This document shows positions 1 to 12,402 of a DNA stretch of 64,000 bases, one piece after another. How positions within the stretch are numbered: the first letter of the stretch is position 1; every line of letters begins with the position of its first letter. The stretch spans positions 620,001 to 684,000 of the forward strand of contig NZ_AP028929.1 in the NCBI RefSeq assembly GCF_041154385.1, given 5' to 3'. The position numbers and the translations under genes are program-made. The stretch comes from Streptococcus sp. SN-1 (GTDB lineage: Bacteria; Bacillota; Bacilli; Lactobacillales; Streptococcaceae). The notes under the pieces are model-generated. The model was not told the DNA's origin, searched no databases, and saw nothing but the letters and a program-made list of their open reading frames with translations.

Positions 1-823
1 TTCAACAGAACTCTTTGAAACAGACTACTTCGGTACGCCAGCCTACTTGAGCCAATCAGGTCAGCTTTACCTAGAAGCAGGTGCTATGGCACTTGGTCGT
101 GTCTTTGACTTTGGTCCCGTATTCCGTGCTGAAAAATCAAAAACGCGCCGTCACTTGACTGAGTTCTGGATGATGGATGCAGAGTACTCATACTTGACAC
201 ACGATGAGTCGCTTGACTTGCAAGAAGCTTATGTAAAAGCTCTTCTTCAAGGTGTTCTTGACCGTGCGCCTCAAGCTTTGGAAACCTTGGAACGTGATAC
301 AGAGCTCTTGAAACGCTACATTGCAGAGCCATTCAAACGTATCACTTATGATCAAGCTATTGACCTCTTGCAAGAGCATGAAAATGATGAAGACGCTGAC
401 TACGAACACCTTGAGCATGGTGATGACTTTGGTTCACCACACGAAACATGGATTTCAAACTACTTTGGTGTACCAACATTTGTCATGAATTACCCAGCAG
501 CCATCAAGGCCTTCTACATGAAACCAGTTCCTGGAAATCCAGAGCGCGTGCTTTGTGCAGACTTGCTTGCTCCAGAAGGCTATGGAGAAATCATCGGTGG
601 ATCTATGCGTGAGGAGGACTACGATGCCCTTGTCGCTAAGATGGATGAACTTGGCATGGATCGTACAGAATATGAATTCTACCTTGATCTTCGTAAATAC
701 GGTACAGTTCCACATGGAGGATTTGGTATCGGTATCGAACGTATGGTAACCTTTGCAGCAGGAACAAAACACATCCGTGAAGCTATCCCATTCCCACGTA
801 TGTTGCACCGTATTAAACCGTAA
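1..823 (+). CDS. asnS: Asparaginyl-tRNA synthetase, C-terminal part (5' end outside window)
   Basis: Class II aminoacyl-tRNA synthetase that charges tRNA-Asn with asparagine in the cytoplasm. The frame is open from base 2 and continues to the TAA at 823, so the gene is cut by the window edge. What is visible is the class II catalytic core: motif 2 around [19 protein letters not shown] (about 85-180) and motif 3 around [12 protein letters not shown] (about 720-755), ending in [11 protein letters not shown]. The EFWMMDAE stretch is typical of AsnRS. In related streptococci asnS directly precedes rpsF. Here a giant surface-protein gene lies between them. A hairpin terminator follows at once. Confidence 0.95.
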   Translation, partial: STELFETDYFGTPAYLSQSGQLYLEAGAMALGRVFDFGPVFRAEKSKTRRHLTEFWMMDAEYSYLTHDESLDLQEAYVKALLQGVLDRAPQALETLERDTELLKRYIAEPFKRITYDQAIDLLQEHENDEDADYEHLEHGDDFGSPHETWISNYFGVPTFVMNYPAAIKAFYMKPVPGNPERVLCADLLAPEGYGEIIGGSMREEDYDALVAKMDELGMDRTEYEFYLDLRKYGTVPHGGFGIGIERMVTFAAGTKHIREAIPFPRMLHRIKP

Positions 824-838
824 ATAAATATATAAAAG

Positions 839-868
839 TAAAAGGTCAAATTGGCCTTTTATTTTTTA
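839..868 (+). terminator. Intrinsic terminator of asnS
   Basis: AAAAGGTC and GGCCTTTT form an 8-bp stem with one G-U pair, followed by a T-rich run. It starts about 16 nt after the asnS stop. Confidence 0.8.
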
Positions 869-937
869 TGATGAAATTACACAAAACAGCGATTGATATA
901 TATATATAGAAAAATCCTCATATTTTGTACATAAACG

Positions 938-967
938 TAGACAGTTTAGTTGAAATAATGTTATAAT
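938..967 (+). promoter_or_regulatory. Promoter of the giant surface-protein gene
   Basis: TAGACA (938-943), an 18-nt spacer and TATAAT (962-967). The start codon is 127 nt further on, so the mRNA has a long 5' leader. The leader holds an imperfect inverted repeat (GCTTTAAT/ATTAAGC, about 1000-1020) and two loosely similar segments around 981-995 and 1038-1054. No known riboswitch is recognisable. A strong RBS (AAAAAAGGAG) precedes the ATG at 1094. Confidence 0.65.
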
Positions 968-1093
968 GTAAATTAGGGATTAAGTACCTAAGTGTAGCTG
1001 CTTTAATGTATAAATTAAGCTGGAAATGGAGGCGTTGTTTAAATACTTGGGTGTAATTCCGTAATTAACACATATTTTAAAAAAGGAGAAAAC

Positions 1094-4000
1094 ATGTATT
1101 CAAGAATGGGAAAATACCATGGTAGAAGAGCTCAACGCTTTTCTATTCGTAAGTATAGCTTTGGTGCCGCTAGTGTTCTATTGGGAACTGCTCTCCTATT
1201 AGGAACAAATGCTGTCAAAGCTGATGAGACGAACACTGGTTCTGCAAAGGCTACAGAAATTACAAATCCTGATAAACAGAAACCTGATTCAGCCATAACA
1301 ACACCAGTTGTTGAAGAACTTCCAGAATTAAAGCTTGATGCTGTAAAAGCAGATGAAAAATCTGAAGTAAAAGAAGAAGCTAAACCTGTAGCAGAAAAAG
1401 AAGTTACTGATAAAGCTGCAACAGAAAAATCTGATAAAGAGCAAGCTGACAAAAAAGAAGTAGCTAAAGAAAAAACTGACAAAGAAACATCTGAAAAAGC
1501 TGAAACAGTAAAACCTAAAGATGAAGTGAAGACAGTTCTTACTCAATTGACTTCAGAAGCAGAAGTAATGGCAACAGTTGCTTCAAACTTTTCAGATAAG
1601 GAAGCTAAAGATGTTGAAGCTAAACAAAAATTGTCAGCTGCAATTGCTGCTGTTAAGTTAGAAGCAGTAGCATCTAAAGGTTTACTTTCATCTGATGCTT
1701 CTAAAGATCAGATGGTAGCCCAAGTGAACCGTCTTTCAGCCGCAATTGAAGCAGTTTATGCTGAAATGAAACGTGCAGGCCATGCAGGTAAAGTTGAAGC
1801 TGTATTAGCTGAAACTCATACTGGTAAAGCTCTTATAAAAGAAGGAAAAGCCGTAGTAAACGTTCAAAACGCTTATATTACTATGAATGCTGATAATTCA
1901 GCACCAACGGCATGGGGAATAGAAATTTCTTTTGACACGTCTAGAACTCAAAAGGGTGATACTACTAAAATTGAATTAAAAAATTTAGCAGGATTTGGTG
2001 ATGCATTCAAGGTAGGAACACCAATAAAAGCCGCGGATGGTACAACGATAGGTGTGGTGAAATCTGCTGCCCAAAGTAATTCTACAGGTAACAAAGGTAC
2101 AACAAGTCCATATTGGGCTCAACGTATGAAAGATGGAATGACTTATGAAGAACGTCTTGCAGAGCAACCAGCTATTCCCAATGAAGTAGGAACTATTACT
2201 TATACAATAGAATGGAACGAAAAAGCTAGTAATTATCCGGTTACAACATATTCTGTTGAAAATTTAACAGGTAGTGGATATTATGCTCCTCAAATTTCTA
2301 AGGATACAGAATACACTGCGGAGATTAAGGTAGATGGCCAAAAAGTTCTGGAACATACTTACATACATAAAGCAACTAAGCCGAGTGTTCAGAAGCAGTC
2401 GACTAGTGTCTCTTTGTTGACTGACAATGGTGTTAACTATAATGGCTCTTCACTTGTGAAAAAGAATGATTCTGTAGTTATTAATACAGATACTGATGTT
2501 CGCTATAGCAAAGGATCTAAATTTACAATTGATTTACCAAATGATGAGTTCACTTATTTCCGTGAATTGGGAAATGGAAAGAATTCTATTAAGAGTTCAG
2601 AAGTGACATATAGGCCATCTAACCGTTGGTCAAATGTTCAAGCTAATCAAAATAATGTTTGGATTCTCCAAGATGGCCGAGATACAAGCTTTACATTAAA
2701 AGCTACATTGAAATCACCAACTCGATTGGAACTAGAAGTCATTGATGGTGTTATTCAAGAGGGTTCAACTGTCTCTATGGCTTTAGATAAGCTAGGGATT
2801 GAAAAAGTATTGACACCTCGTACCTTCTCAGATGATTTTTCAAAAATAAAATATGATGAATTAGGGCGAGTTGCTAAGGGAAGTACAGTTGGTAATGACA
2901 AAACTAGCGCAACTTTATCAGTTACAGGCGGGACTCCATTAAATGGTCAAACAGAAGAAATTGCTACTAAAGTTAACAATGGTTGGGAAGTTAGTGTTAT
3001 ACCGAATGGTTCAACCACTGTTGAGACTGGGGCAGTTACTTTAACTTTAAAAGATTTAGAAACTGGTAAAATTATTGGATATATACCGACAGAATATAAT
3101 GGATATGCACCTCTTAAGGAAGATGGTACGTATGAAACAAAAAATATTCTAGGTAAAAAATATGATGTTACGAATCAAATTCCAGATTTGGTTAAACCTA
3201 TTGCTGGGGTTGATTATATATTAGCTGAAATTCCTCCAAAAGGTCCTGCAGGAACTATTAATGTTAGTGATAAACGGATTCGTGATATATATACTGCAGA
3301 TGAAATTACCGCGGCTGGTTTGAATCCTGATGCTTATGTTAACAATGTTATTTATTCATATGTTAAGAAAACTAAGGTTGAAGAAGTAAACCGTACAATT
3401 AAGTATGTGTATGCAGACGATGTTAAAAATCTTGCAGGGCAACAGGTGTTTGAACCAACTAAACAAACAGTAAGTTATACAGGTACTGTCAAATTAAATT
3501 CTGATGGTAAAGCTGCAGTTGACTCCAATGATAAGCCTATTTACGTTAATTGGGTAGGTAACGGAGATACAAATCTTCCAGAAGTAACAGTACCTCAAAA
3601 AGAAGGTTACATTGCAAGTGTAGAAAAAGTTCCGGTACAGCCAACAACTGCAACAGATGAAGATTACGAATATGTAGTAACTTACTCACCAATCCAAAAA
3701 GCTAAAACAACATTTGTCTACCAAGACAAAGATGGTAATGTTAAGCAGGTGGAAGGTAACACGCCAATCTCTGAAACAGGTAAAGGTGGAGACAAACTTA
3801 CAAAAGCAGATGAAATCGCTGCGAGAATCAAAGAAGCTCAAAACAAAGGATATGAAGTAGTTTCTAATACATATCCAACAGATGGCGTCTTTGATAAAGA
3901 TGTTGACACTGATCAAGAGTTCACAGTAACACTTAAAGAACGTGTTGTACCAGTTACACCAGATCAACCAAAAACACCAGGAACTCCAGTAGATCCAAAT

Positions 4001-6535
4001 AACCCAGACGGACCTAAATACCCAGCTGGCTTGGAAGAAAAAGATCTAAACAAAACAGTAACACGTACAATTACATACGTATACGAAGATGGCACTCCAG
4101 TATTAAACGAAGACGGCACTCCAAAAACAGTAACACAAGAAGCTAAATTCACACGTGAAGCGAAAGTTAATTTAGTTACAGGAGAAGTTACATATGGAGA
4201 TTGGACTCCAGCACAAGATTTAGCTGAAGTTAAATCACCAGTAGTTAAAGGATTCTTAGCTGACAAAGCAAGTGTACCAGTAGTAAACGTAACAGGTGAT
4301 TCTGAAGATATCAAGGAAGTAGTAACCTACAAACCACTTGGTTCATGGGTACCAAACATCCCAGGTCAACCAACAAACCCAATTAAGTATCCAAATGATC
4401 CAACAGATCCAACCAAACCAGGACAACCAACAGAAGTAGTACCATATGTACCAGGATACACTCCAAAAGATGGCAATGGTCAACCACTTAAACCAGTAGA
4501 TCCAAACAATCCAACTAAAGGTTATGAAGTACCAAGTGTCCCAACTAACCCAGGTGAGGATACACCAATCAACTATGTGAAGGATACGCAAAAAGCTAAG
4601 ACTACTTTCGTAGATGAAAAAGGAAATCCAATTCCAGGTGTTGACGCTATTACTGAAGAAGGTGACTCAGATACACCATTAACAAAAGAAGCTGATGTAA
4701 AAGCGAAAATTAAAGAACTTGAAAACAAAGGATATGAATTAGTATCTAATACATACCCAGAAGGTGGTAAGTTCGATAAAGATAAAGACACTGATCAAGA
4801 GTTCAAAGTAACACTTAAAGAACGTGTTGTACCAGTTACACCAGATCAACCAAAAACACCAGGGGCACCTGTTGATCCAAACAACCCAGACGGACCTAAA
4901 TACCCAGCTGGTTTGGAAGAAAAAGATCTAAACAAAACAGTAACACGTACAATTACTTATGTTTACGAAGATGGAACTCCAGTATTAAACGAAGATGGAA
5001 CTCCAAAAACAGTAACACAAGAAGCTAAATTCACACGTGAAGCGAAAGTTAACTTGGTTACAGGTGAGGTTACATACGGAGATTGGACACCAGCTCAAGA
5101 CTTGGCTGAAGTGAAATCACCAGTAGTTAAAGGATACTTAGCTGATAAAGTAACAGTACCAACTACAAAAGTAACTGCAGACTCAGAAAACACTACAGAA
5201 GTGGTAACATACAAACCACTTGGTTCATGGATTCCAAACATCCCAGGTCAACCAACAACTCCAATCAAATATCCAAACGATCCAACAGATCCAACAAAAC
5301 CAGGCAACGACAAACCAGTTCTTCCATACGTACCAGGTATGACTCCTAAGGACAAAGATGGTAACCCGTTGAAACCAGTAGATCCAAACGATCCAACTAA
5401 AGGTTATGAAGTACCAAATGTACCAACTAACCCAGGTGAGGATACACCAATCAACTATGTGAAGGATACACAAAAAGCTAAAACGACTTTCGTAGATGAA
5501 AAAGGAAACCCAATTCCAGGTGTTGATGCTATTACTGAAGAAGGTGACTCAGATACACCACTTACAAAAGAAGCTGAAGTAAAAGCTAAGATCAAAGAAC
5601 TTGAAAACAAAGGATATGAATTAGTTTCTAATACATACCCAGAAGGTGGTAAGTTCGATAAAGATAAAAACACTGATCAAGAGTTCAAAGTAACGCTTAA
5701 GGAACGTGTTGTACCAGTTACACCAGATCAACCTAAAACACCAGGAACTCCAGTAGATCCAAACAACCCAGACGGACCTAAATACCCAGCTGGCTTGGAA
5801 GAAAAAGATCTAAACAAAACAGTAACACGTACAATTACATACGTATACGAAGATGGCACTCCAGTATTAAACGAAGACGGCACTCCAAAAACAGTAACAC
5901 AAGAAGCTAAATTCACACGTGAAGCGAAAGTTAATTTAGTTACAGGAGAAGTTACATATGGAGATTGGACTCCAGCACAAGATTTAGCTGAAGTTAAATC
6001 ACCAGTAGTTAAAGGATTCTTAGCTGACAAAGCAAGTGTACCAGTAGTAAACGTAACAGGTGATTCTGAAGATATCAAGGAAGTAGTAACCTACAAACCA
6101 CTTGGTTCATGGGTACCAAACATCCCAGGTCAACCAACAAACCCAATTAAGTATCCAAATGATCCAACAGATCCAACCAAACCAGGACAACCAACAGAAG
6201 TAGTACCATATGTACCAGGATACACTCCAAAAGATGGCAATGGTCAACCACTTAAACCAGTAGATCCAAACAATCCAACTAAAGGTTATGAAGTACCAAG
6301 TGTCCCAACTAACCCAGGTGAGGATACACCAATCAACTATGTGAAGGATACGCAAAAAGCTAAGACTACTTTCGTAGATGAAAAAGGAAATCCAATTCCA
6401 GGTGTTGACGCTATTACTGAAGAAGGTGACTCAGATACACCATTAACAAAAGAAGCTGATGTAAAAGCGAAAATTAAAGAACTTGAGTTGTACCAGTTAC
6501 ACCAGATCAACCAAAAACACCAGGAACTCCAGTAG
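1094..6535 (+). CDS. Giant Mub-like repeat adhesin, N-terminal part (frame broken at 6487)
   Basis: Cell-wall-anchored adhesin. The N-terminus has a YSIRK-type signal (RFSIRKYSFGAASVLLG, residues about 16-32) and a cleavage region before ADETNTG. A Lys/Glu/Ala-rich stretch (about 45-150) and an alpha-helical segment common in streptococcal surface proteins follow. Residues about 230-760 form a non-repetitive, probably ligand-binding region. From about residue 770 there are Mub/MucBP-like beta modules, which become 294-residue repeats (KYPAGLEEKDLNKTVTRT, KAKTTFVDEKGNPIPG). The frame is lost at 6486/6487: the protein reads IKELELYQLHQINQ and stops at 6535, with no cell-wall sorting signal. If the frame were intact, the product would be about 3,880 residues. 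As it stands the N-terminal product would be secreted but not anchored. Mucin or glycan binding is inferred from domain family only. Confidence 0.85.
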   Translation: MYSRMGKYHGRRAQRFSIRKYSFGAASVLLGTALLLGTNAVKADETNTGSAKATEITNPDKQKPDSAITTPVVEELPELKLDAVKADEKSEVKEEAKPVAEKEVTDKAATEKSDKEQADKKEVAKEKTDKETSEKAETVKPKDEVKTVLTQLTSEAEVMATVASNFSDKEAKDVEAKQKLSAAIAAVKLEAVASKGLLSSDASKDQMVAQVNRLSAAIEAVYAEMKRAGHAGKVEAVLAETHTGKALIKEGKAVVNVQNAYITMNADNSAPTAWGIEISFDTSRTQKGDTTKIELKNLAGFGDAFKVGTPIKAADGTTIGVVKSAAQSNSTGNKGTTSPYWAQRMKDGMTYEERLAEQPAIPNEVGTITYTIEWNEKASNYPVTTYSVENLTGSGYYAPQISKDTEYTAEIKVDGQKVLEHTYIHKATKPSVQKQSTSVSLLTDNGVNYNGSSLVKKNDSVVINTDTDVRYSKGSKFTIDLPNDEFTYFRELGNGKNSIKSSEVTYRPSNRWSNVQANQNNVWILQDGRDTSFTLKATLKSPTRLELEVIDGVIQEGSTVSMALDKLGIEKVLTPRTFSDDFSKIKYDELGRVAKGSTVGNDKTSATLSVTGGTPLNGQTEEIATKVNNGWEVSVIPNGSTTVETGAVTLTLKDLETGKIIGYIPTEYNGYAPLKEDGTYETKNILGKKYDVTNQIPDLVKPIAGVDYILAEIPPKGPAGTINVSDKRIRDIYTADEITAAGLNPDAYVNNVIYSYVKKTKVEEVNRTIKYVYADDVKNLAGQQVFEPTKQTVSYTGTVKLNSDGKAAVDSNDKPIYVNWVGNGDTNLPEVTVPQKEGYIASVEKVPVQPTTATDEDYEYVVTYSPIQKAKTTFVYQDKDGNVKQVEGNTPISETGKGGDKLTKADEIAARIKEAQNKGYEVVSNTYPTDGVFDKDVDTDQEFTVTLKERVVPVTPDQPKTPGTPVDPNNPDGPKYPAGLEEKDLNKTVTRTITYVYEDGTPVLNEDGTPKTVTQEAKFTREAKVNLVTGEVTYGDWTPAQDLAEVKSPVVKGFLADKASVPVVNVTGDSEDIKEVVTYKPLGSWVPNIPGQPTNPIKYPNDPTDPTKPGQPTEVVPYVPGYTPKDGNGQPLKPVDPNNPTKGYEVPSVPTNPGEDTPINYVKDTQKAKTTFVDEKGNPIPGVDAITEEGDSDTPLTKEADVKAKIKELENKGYELVSNTYPEGGKFDKDKDTDQEFKVTLKERVVPVTPDQPKTPGAPVDPNNPDGPKYPAGLEEKDLNKTVTRTITYVYEDGTPVLNEDGTPKTVTQEAKFTREAKVNLVTGEVTYGDWTPAQDLAEVKSPVVKGYLADKVTVPTTKVTADSENTTEVVTYKPLGSWIPNIPGQPTTPIKYPNDPTDPTKPGNDKPVLPYVPGMTPKDKDGNPLKPVDPNDPTKGYEVPNVPTNPGEDTPINYVKDTQKAKTTFVDEKGNPIPGVDAITEEGDSDTPLTKEAEVKAKIKELENKGYELVSNTYPEGGKFDKDKNTDQEFKVTLKERVVPVTPDQPKTPGTPVDPNNPDGPKYPAGLEEKDLNKTVTRTITYVYEDGTPVLNEDGTPKTVTQEAKFTREAKVNLVTGEVTYGDWTPAQDLAEVKSPVVKGFLADKASVPVVNVTGDSEDIKEVVTYKPLGSWVPNIPGQPTNPIKYPNDPTDPTKPGQPTEVVPYVPGYTPKDGNGQPLKPVDPNNPTKGYEVPSVPTNPGEDTPINYVKDTQKAKTTFVDEKGNPIPGVDAITEEGDSDTPLTKEADVKAKIKELELYQLHQINQKHQELQ

Positions 6536-9500
6536 ATCCAAATAACCCAGACGGACCTAAATACCCAGCTGGCTTGGAAGAAAAAGATCTAAACAAAACA
6601 GTAACACGTACAATTACATACGTATACGAAGATGGCACTCCAGTATTAAACGAAGACGGCACTCCAAAAACAGTAACACAAGAAGCTAAATTCACACGTG
6701 AAGCGAAAGTTAATTTAGTTACAGGAGAAGTTACATATGGAGATTGGACTCCAGCACAAGATTTAGCTGAAGTTAAATCACCAGTAGTTAAAGGATTCTT
6801 AGCTGACAAAGCAAGTGTACCAGTAGTAAACGTAACAGGTGATTCTGAAGATATCAAGGAAGTAGTAACCTACAAACCACTTGGTTCATGGGTACCAAAC
6901 ATCCCAGGTCAACCAACAAACCCAATTAAGTATCCAAATGATCCAACAGATCCAACCAAACCAGGACAACCAACAGAAGTAGTACCATATGTACCAGGAT
7001 ACACTCCAAAAGATGGCAATGGTCAACCACTTAAACCAGTAGATCCAAACAATCCAACTAAAGGTTATGAAGTACCAAGTGTCCCAACTAACCCAGGTGA
7101 GGATACACCAATCAACTATGTGAAGGATACGCAAAAAGCTAAGACTACTTTCGTAGATGAAAAAGGAAATCCAATTCCAGGTGTTGACGCTATTACTGAA
7201 GAAGGTGACTCAGATACACCATTAACAAAAGAAGCTGATGTAAAAGCGAAAATTAAAGAACTTGAAAACAAAGGATATGAATTAGTATCTAATACATACC
7301 CAGAAGGTGGTAAGTTCGATAAAGATAAAGACACTGATCAAGAGTTCAAAGTAACACTTAAAGAACGTGTTGTACCAGTTACACCAGATCAACCAAAAAC
7401 ACCAGGGGCACCTGTTGATCCAAACAACCCAGACGGACCTAAATACCCAGCTGGTTTGGAAGAAAAAGATCTAAACAAAACAGTAACACGTACAATTACT
7501 TATGTTTACGAAGATGGAACTCCAGTATTAAACGAAGATGGAACTCCAAAAACAGTAACACAAGAAGCTAAATTCACACGTGAAGCGAAAGTTAACTTGG
7601 TTACAGGTGAGGTTACATACGGAGATTGGACACCAGCTCAAGACTTGGCTGAAGTGAAATCACCAGTAGTTAAAGGATACTTAGCTGATAAAGTAACAGT
7701 ACCAACTACAAAAGTAACTGCAGACTCAGAAAACACTACAGAAGTGGTAACATACAAACCACTTGGTTCATGGATTCCAAACATCCCAGGTCAACCAACA
7801 ACTCCAATCAAATATCCAAACGATCCAACAGATCCAACAAAACCAGGCAACGACAAACCAGTTCTTCCATACGTACCAGGTATGACTCCTAAGGACAAAG
7901 ATGGTAACCCGTTGAAACCAGTAGATCCAAACGATCCAACTAAAGGTTATGAAGTACCAAATGTACCAACTAACCCAGGTGAGGATACACCAATCAACTA
8001 TGTGAAGGATACACAAAAAGCTAAAACGACTTTCGTAGATGAAAAAGGAAACCCAATTCCAGGTGTTGATGCTATTACTGAAGAAGGTGACTCAGATACA
8101 CCACTTACAAAAGAAGCTGAAGTAAAAGCTAAGATCAAAGAACTTGAAAACAAAGGATATGAATTAGTTTCTAATACATACCCAGAAGGTGGTAAGTTCG
8201 ATAAAGATAAAAACACTGATCAAGAGTTCAAAGTAACGCTTAAGGAACGTGTTGTACCAGTTACACCAGATCAACCTAAAACACCAGGAACTCCAGTAGA
8301 TCCAAACAACCCAGACGGACCTAAATACCCAGCTGGCTTGGAAGAAAAAGATCTAAACAAAACAGTAACACGTACAATTACATACGTATACGAAGATGGC
8401 ACTCCAGTATTAAACGAAGACGGCACTCCAAAAACAGTAACACAAGAAGCTAAATTCACACGTGAAGCGAAAGTTAATTTAGTTACAGGAGAAGTTACAT
8501 ATGGAGATTGGACTCCAGCACAAGATTTAGCTGAAGTTAAATCACCAGTAGTTAAAGGATTCTTAGCTGACAAAGCAAGTGTACCAGTAGTAAACGTAAC
8601 AGGTGATTCTGAAGATATCAAGGAAGTAGTAACCTACAAACCACTTGGTTCATGGGTACCAAACATCCCAGGTCAACCAACAAACCCAATTAAGTATCCA
8701 AATGATCCAACAGATCCAACCAAACCAGGACAACCAACAGAAGTAGTACCATATGTACCAGGATACACTCCAAAAGATGGCAATGGTCAACCACTTAAAC
8801 CAGTAGATCCAAACAATCCAACTAAAGGTTATGAAGTACCAAGTGTCCCAACTAACCCAGGTGAGGATACACCAATCAACTATGTGAAGGATACGCAAAA
8901 AGCTAAGACTACTTTCGTAGATGAAAAAGGAAATCCAATTCCAGGTGTTGACGCTATTACTGAAGAAGGTGACTCAGATACACCATTAACAAAAGAAGCT
9001 GATGTAAAAGCGAAAATTAAAGAACTTGAAAACAAAGGATATGAATTAGTATCTAATACATACCCAGAAGGTGGTAAGTTCGATAAAGATAAAGACACTG
9101 ATCAAGAGTTCAAAGTAACACTTAAAGAACGTGTTGTACCAGTTACACCAGATCAACCAAAAACACCAGGGGCACCTGTTGATCCAAACAACCCAGACGG
9201 ACCTAAATACCCAGCTGGTTTGGAAGAAAAAGATCTAAACAAAACAGTAACACGTACAATTACTTATGTTTACGAAGATGGAACTCCAGTATTAAACGAA
9301 GATGGAACTCCAAAAACAGTAACACAAGAAGCTAAATTCACACGTGAAGCGAAAGTTAACTTGGTTACAGGTGAGGTTACATACGGAGATTGGACACCAG
9401 CTCAAGACTTGGCTGAAGTGAAATCACCAGTAGTTAAAGGATACTTAGCTGATAAAGTAACAGTACCAACTACAAAAGTAACTGCAGACTCAGAAAACAC

Positions 9501-12402
9501 TACAGAAGTGGTAACATACAAACCACTTGGTTCATGGATTCCAAACATCCCAGGTCAACCAACAACTCCAATCAAATATCCAAACGATCCAACAGATCCA
9601 ACAAAACCAGGCAACGACAAACCAGTTCTTCCATACGTACCAGGTATGACTCCTAAGGACAAAGATGGTAACCCGTTGAAACCAGTAGATCCAAACGATC
9701 CAACTAAAGGTTATGAAGTACCAAATGTACCAACTAACCCAGGTGAGGATACACCAATCAACTATGTGAAGGATACACAAAAAGCTAAAACGACTTTCGT
9801 AGATGAAAAAGGAAACCCAATTCCAGGTGTTGATGCTATTACTGAAGAAGGTGACTCAGATACACCACTTACAAAAGAAGCTGAAGTAAAAGCTAAGATC
9901 AAAGAACTTGAAAACAAAGGATATGAATTAGTTTCTAATACATACCCAGAAGGTGGTAAGTTCGATAAAGATAAAAACACTGATCAAGAGTTCAAAGTAA
10001 CGCTTAAGGAACGTGTTGTACCAGTTACACCAGATCAACCTAAAACACCAGGAACTCCAGTAGATCCAAACAACCCAGACGGACCTAAATACCCAGCTGG
10101 CTTGGAAGAAAAAGATCTAAACAAAACAGTCACACGTACGATCACTTATGTGTACGAAGATGGAACTCCAGTATTAAACGAAGACGGCACTCCAAAAGTT
10201 GTTATCCAAGAGGCTAAATTCACACGTGAAGCTAAGGTCAACTTGGTAACAGGTGAAGTGACTTACGGAGATTGGACTCCAGCTCAAGACTTAGCTGAAG
10301 TTAAATCACCAGTAGTTAAAGGGTACTTAGCTGATAAAGCAACTGTACCAACTACAAAAGTAACTGCAGACTCAGAAAATACTACAGAAGTTGTAACATA
10401 TAAACCACTAGGTTCATGGGTACCAAATATCCCAGGTCAACCAACAGGCCCAATCAAGTATCCAAATGATCCAAACGATCCAACAAAACCAGGCAACGAC
10501 AAACCAGTTCTTCCATACGTACCAGGTATGACTCCTAAGGACAAAGATGGTAACCCGTTGAAACCAGTAGATCCAAACGATCCAACTAAAGGTTATGAAG
10601 TACCAAATGTACCAACTAACCCAGGTGAGGATACACCAATCAACTATGTGAAGGATACACAAAAAGCTAAAACGACTTTCGTAGATGAAAAAGGAAACCC
10701 AATTCCAGGTGTTGATGCTATTACTGAAGAAGGTGACTCAGATACACCACTTACAAAAGAAGCTGAAGTAAAAGCTAAGATCAAAGAACTTGAAAACAAA
10801 GGATATGAATTAGTTTCTAATACATACCCAGAAGGTGGTAAGTTCGATAAAGATAAAGACACTGATCAAGAGTTCAAAGTAACGCTTAAAGAACGTGTTG
10901 TACCAGTTACACCAGATCAACCAAAAACTCCAGGGACACCTGTTGATCCAAACAACCCAGACGGACCTAAATACCCAGCTGGCTTGGAAGAAAAAGATCT
11001 AAACAAAACAGTCACACGTACGATCACTTATGTGTACGAAGATGGAACTCCAGTATTAAACGAAGACGGCACTCCAAAAGTTGTTATCCAAGAGGCTAAA
11101 TTCACACGTGAAGCTAAGGTCAACTTGGTAACAGGTGAAGTGACTTACGGAGATTGGACTCCAGCTCAAGACTTAGCTGAAGTTAAATCACCAGTAGTTA
11201 AAGGGTACTTAGCTGATAAAGCAACTGTACCAACTACAAAAGTAACTGCAGACTCAGAAAATACTACAGAAGTTGTAACATATAAACCACTAGGTTCATG
11301 GGTACCAAATATCCCAGGTCAACCAACAGGCCCAATCAAGTATCCAAATGATCCAAACGATCCAACAAAACCAGGCAACGACAAACCAGTTCTTCCATAC
11401 GTACCAGGTATGACTCCTAAGGACAAAGATGGTAACCCGTTGAAACCAGTAGATCCAAACGATCCAACTAAAGGTTATGAAGTACCAAATGTACCAACTA
11501 ACCCAGGTGAGGATACACCAATCAACTATGTGAAGGATACACAAAAAGCTAAAACGACTTTCGTAGATGAAAAAGGAAACCCAATTCCAGGTGTTGATGC
11601 TATTACTGAAGAAGGTGACTCAGATACACCACTTACAAAAGAAGCTGAAGTAAAAGCTAAGATCAAAGAACTTGAAAACAAAGGATATGAATTAGTTTCT
11701 AATACATACCCAGAAGGTGGTAAGTTCGATAAAGATAAAGACACTGATCAAGAGTTCAAAGTAACGCTTAAAGAACGTGTTGTACCAGTTACACCAGATC
11801 AACCAAAAACTCCAGGGACACCTGTTGATCCAAACAACCCAGACGGACCTAAATACCCAGCTGGCTTGGAAGAAAAAGATCTAAACAAAACAGTCACACG
11901 TACGATCACTTATGTGTACGAAGATGGAACTCCAGTATTAAACGAAGACGGCACTCCAAAAGTTGTTATCCAAGAGGCTAAATTCACACGTGAAGCTAAG
12001 GTCAACTTGGTAACAGGTGAAGTGACTTACGGAGATTGGACTCCAGCTCAAGACTTAGCTGAAGTTAAATCACCAGTAGTTAAAGGGTACTTAGCTGATA
12101 AAGCAACTGTACCAACTACAAAAGTAACTGCAGACTCAGAAAATACTACAGAAGTTGTAACATATAAACCACTAGGTTCATGGGTACCAAATATCCCAGG
12201 TCAACCAACAGACCCAATCAAGTATCCAAATGATCCAACAGATCCAACCAAACCAGGACAACCAACAGAAGTAGTACCATATGTCCCAGGCTACACACCT
12301 AAGGATAAAGATGGTAATCCGTTGAAACCAGTGGATCCAAACGATCCAACTAAAGGTTATGAAGTACCAAGTATCCCAACTAACCCAGGTGAGGATACAC
12401 CA
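3944..12402 (+). repeat. Ten tandem 882-bp coding repeats (294 aa each)
   Basis: The same landmark recurs at 4343, 5225, 6107, 6886, 7768, 8650, 9532, 10414, 11296 and 12178. All spacings are 882 bp except one of 779 bp between units 3 and 4. Two main variants are visible: A ends in GQPTEVVPYVPGYTPKDGNG and B in GNDKPVLPYVPGMTPKDKDG. The order is A-B-A / A-B-A-B-C-C-D. Units 8 and 9 look identical at the DNA level over the stretches compared. Each unit pairs a Muc_B2-like module with a MucBP-like module joined by Pro/Asp/Asn-rich linkers. Confidence 0.95.

Noticed and set aside
6574-6600. Independent start for the second half of the giant adhesin
   Set aside because: The only start is a TTG inside a repeat with no RBS and no signal peptide; it is the continuation of a broken gene.
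3944-12400. CRISPR array
   Set aside because: The repeats are 882 bp and coding throughout; no short palindromic repeats with unique spacers occur anywhere in the window.
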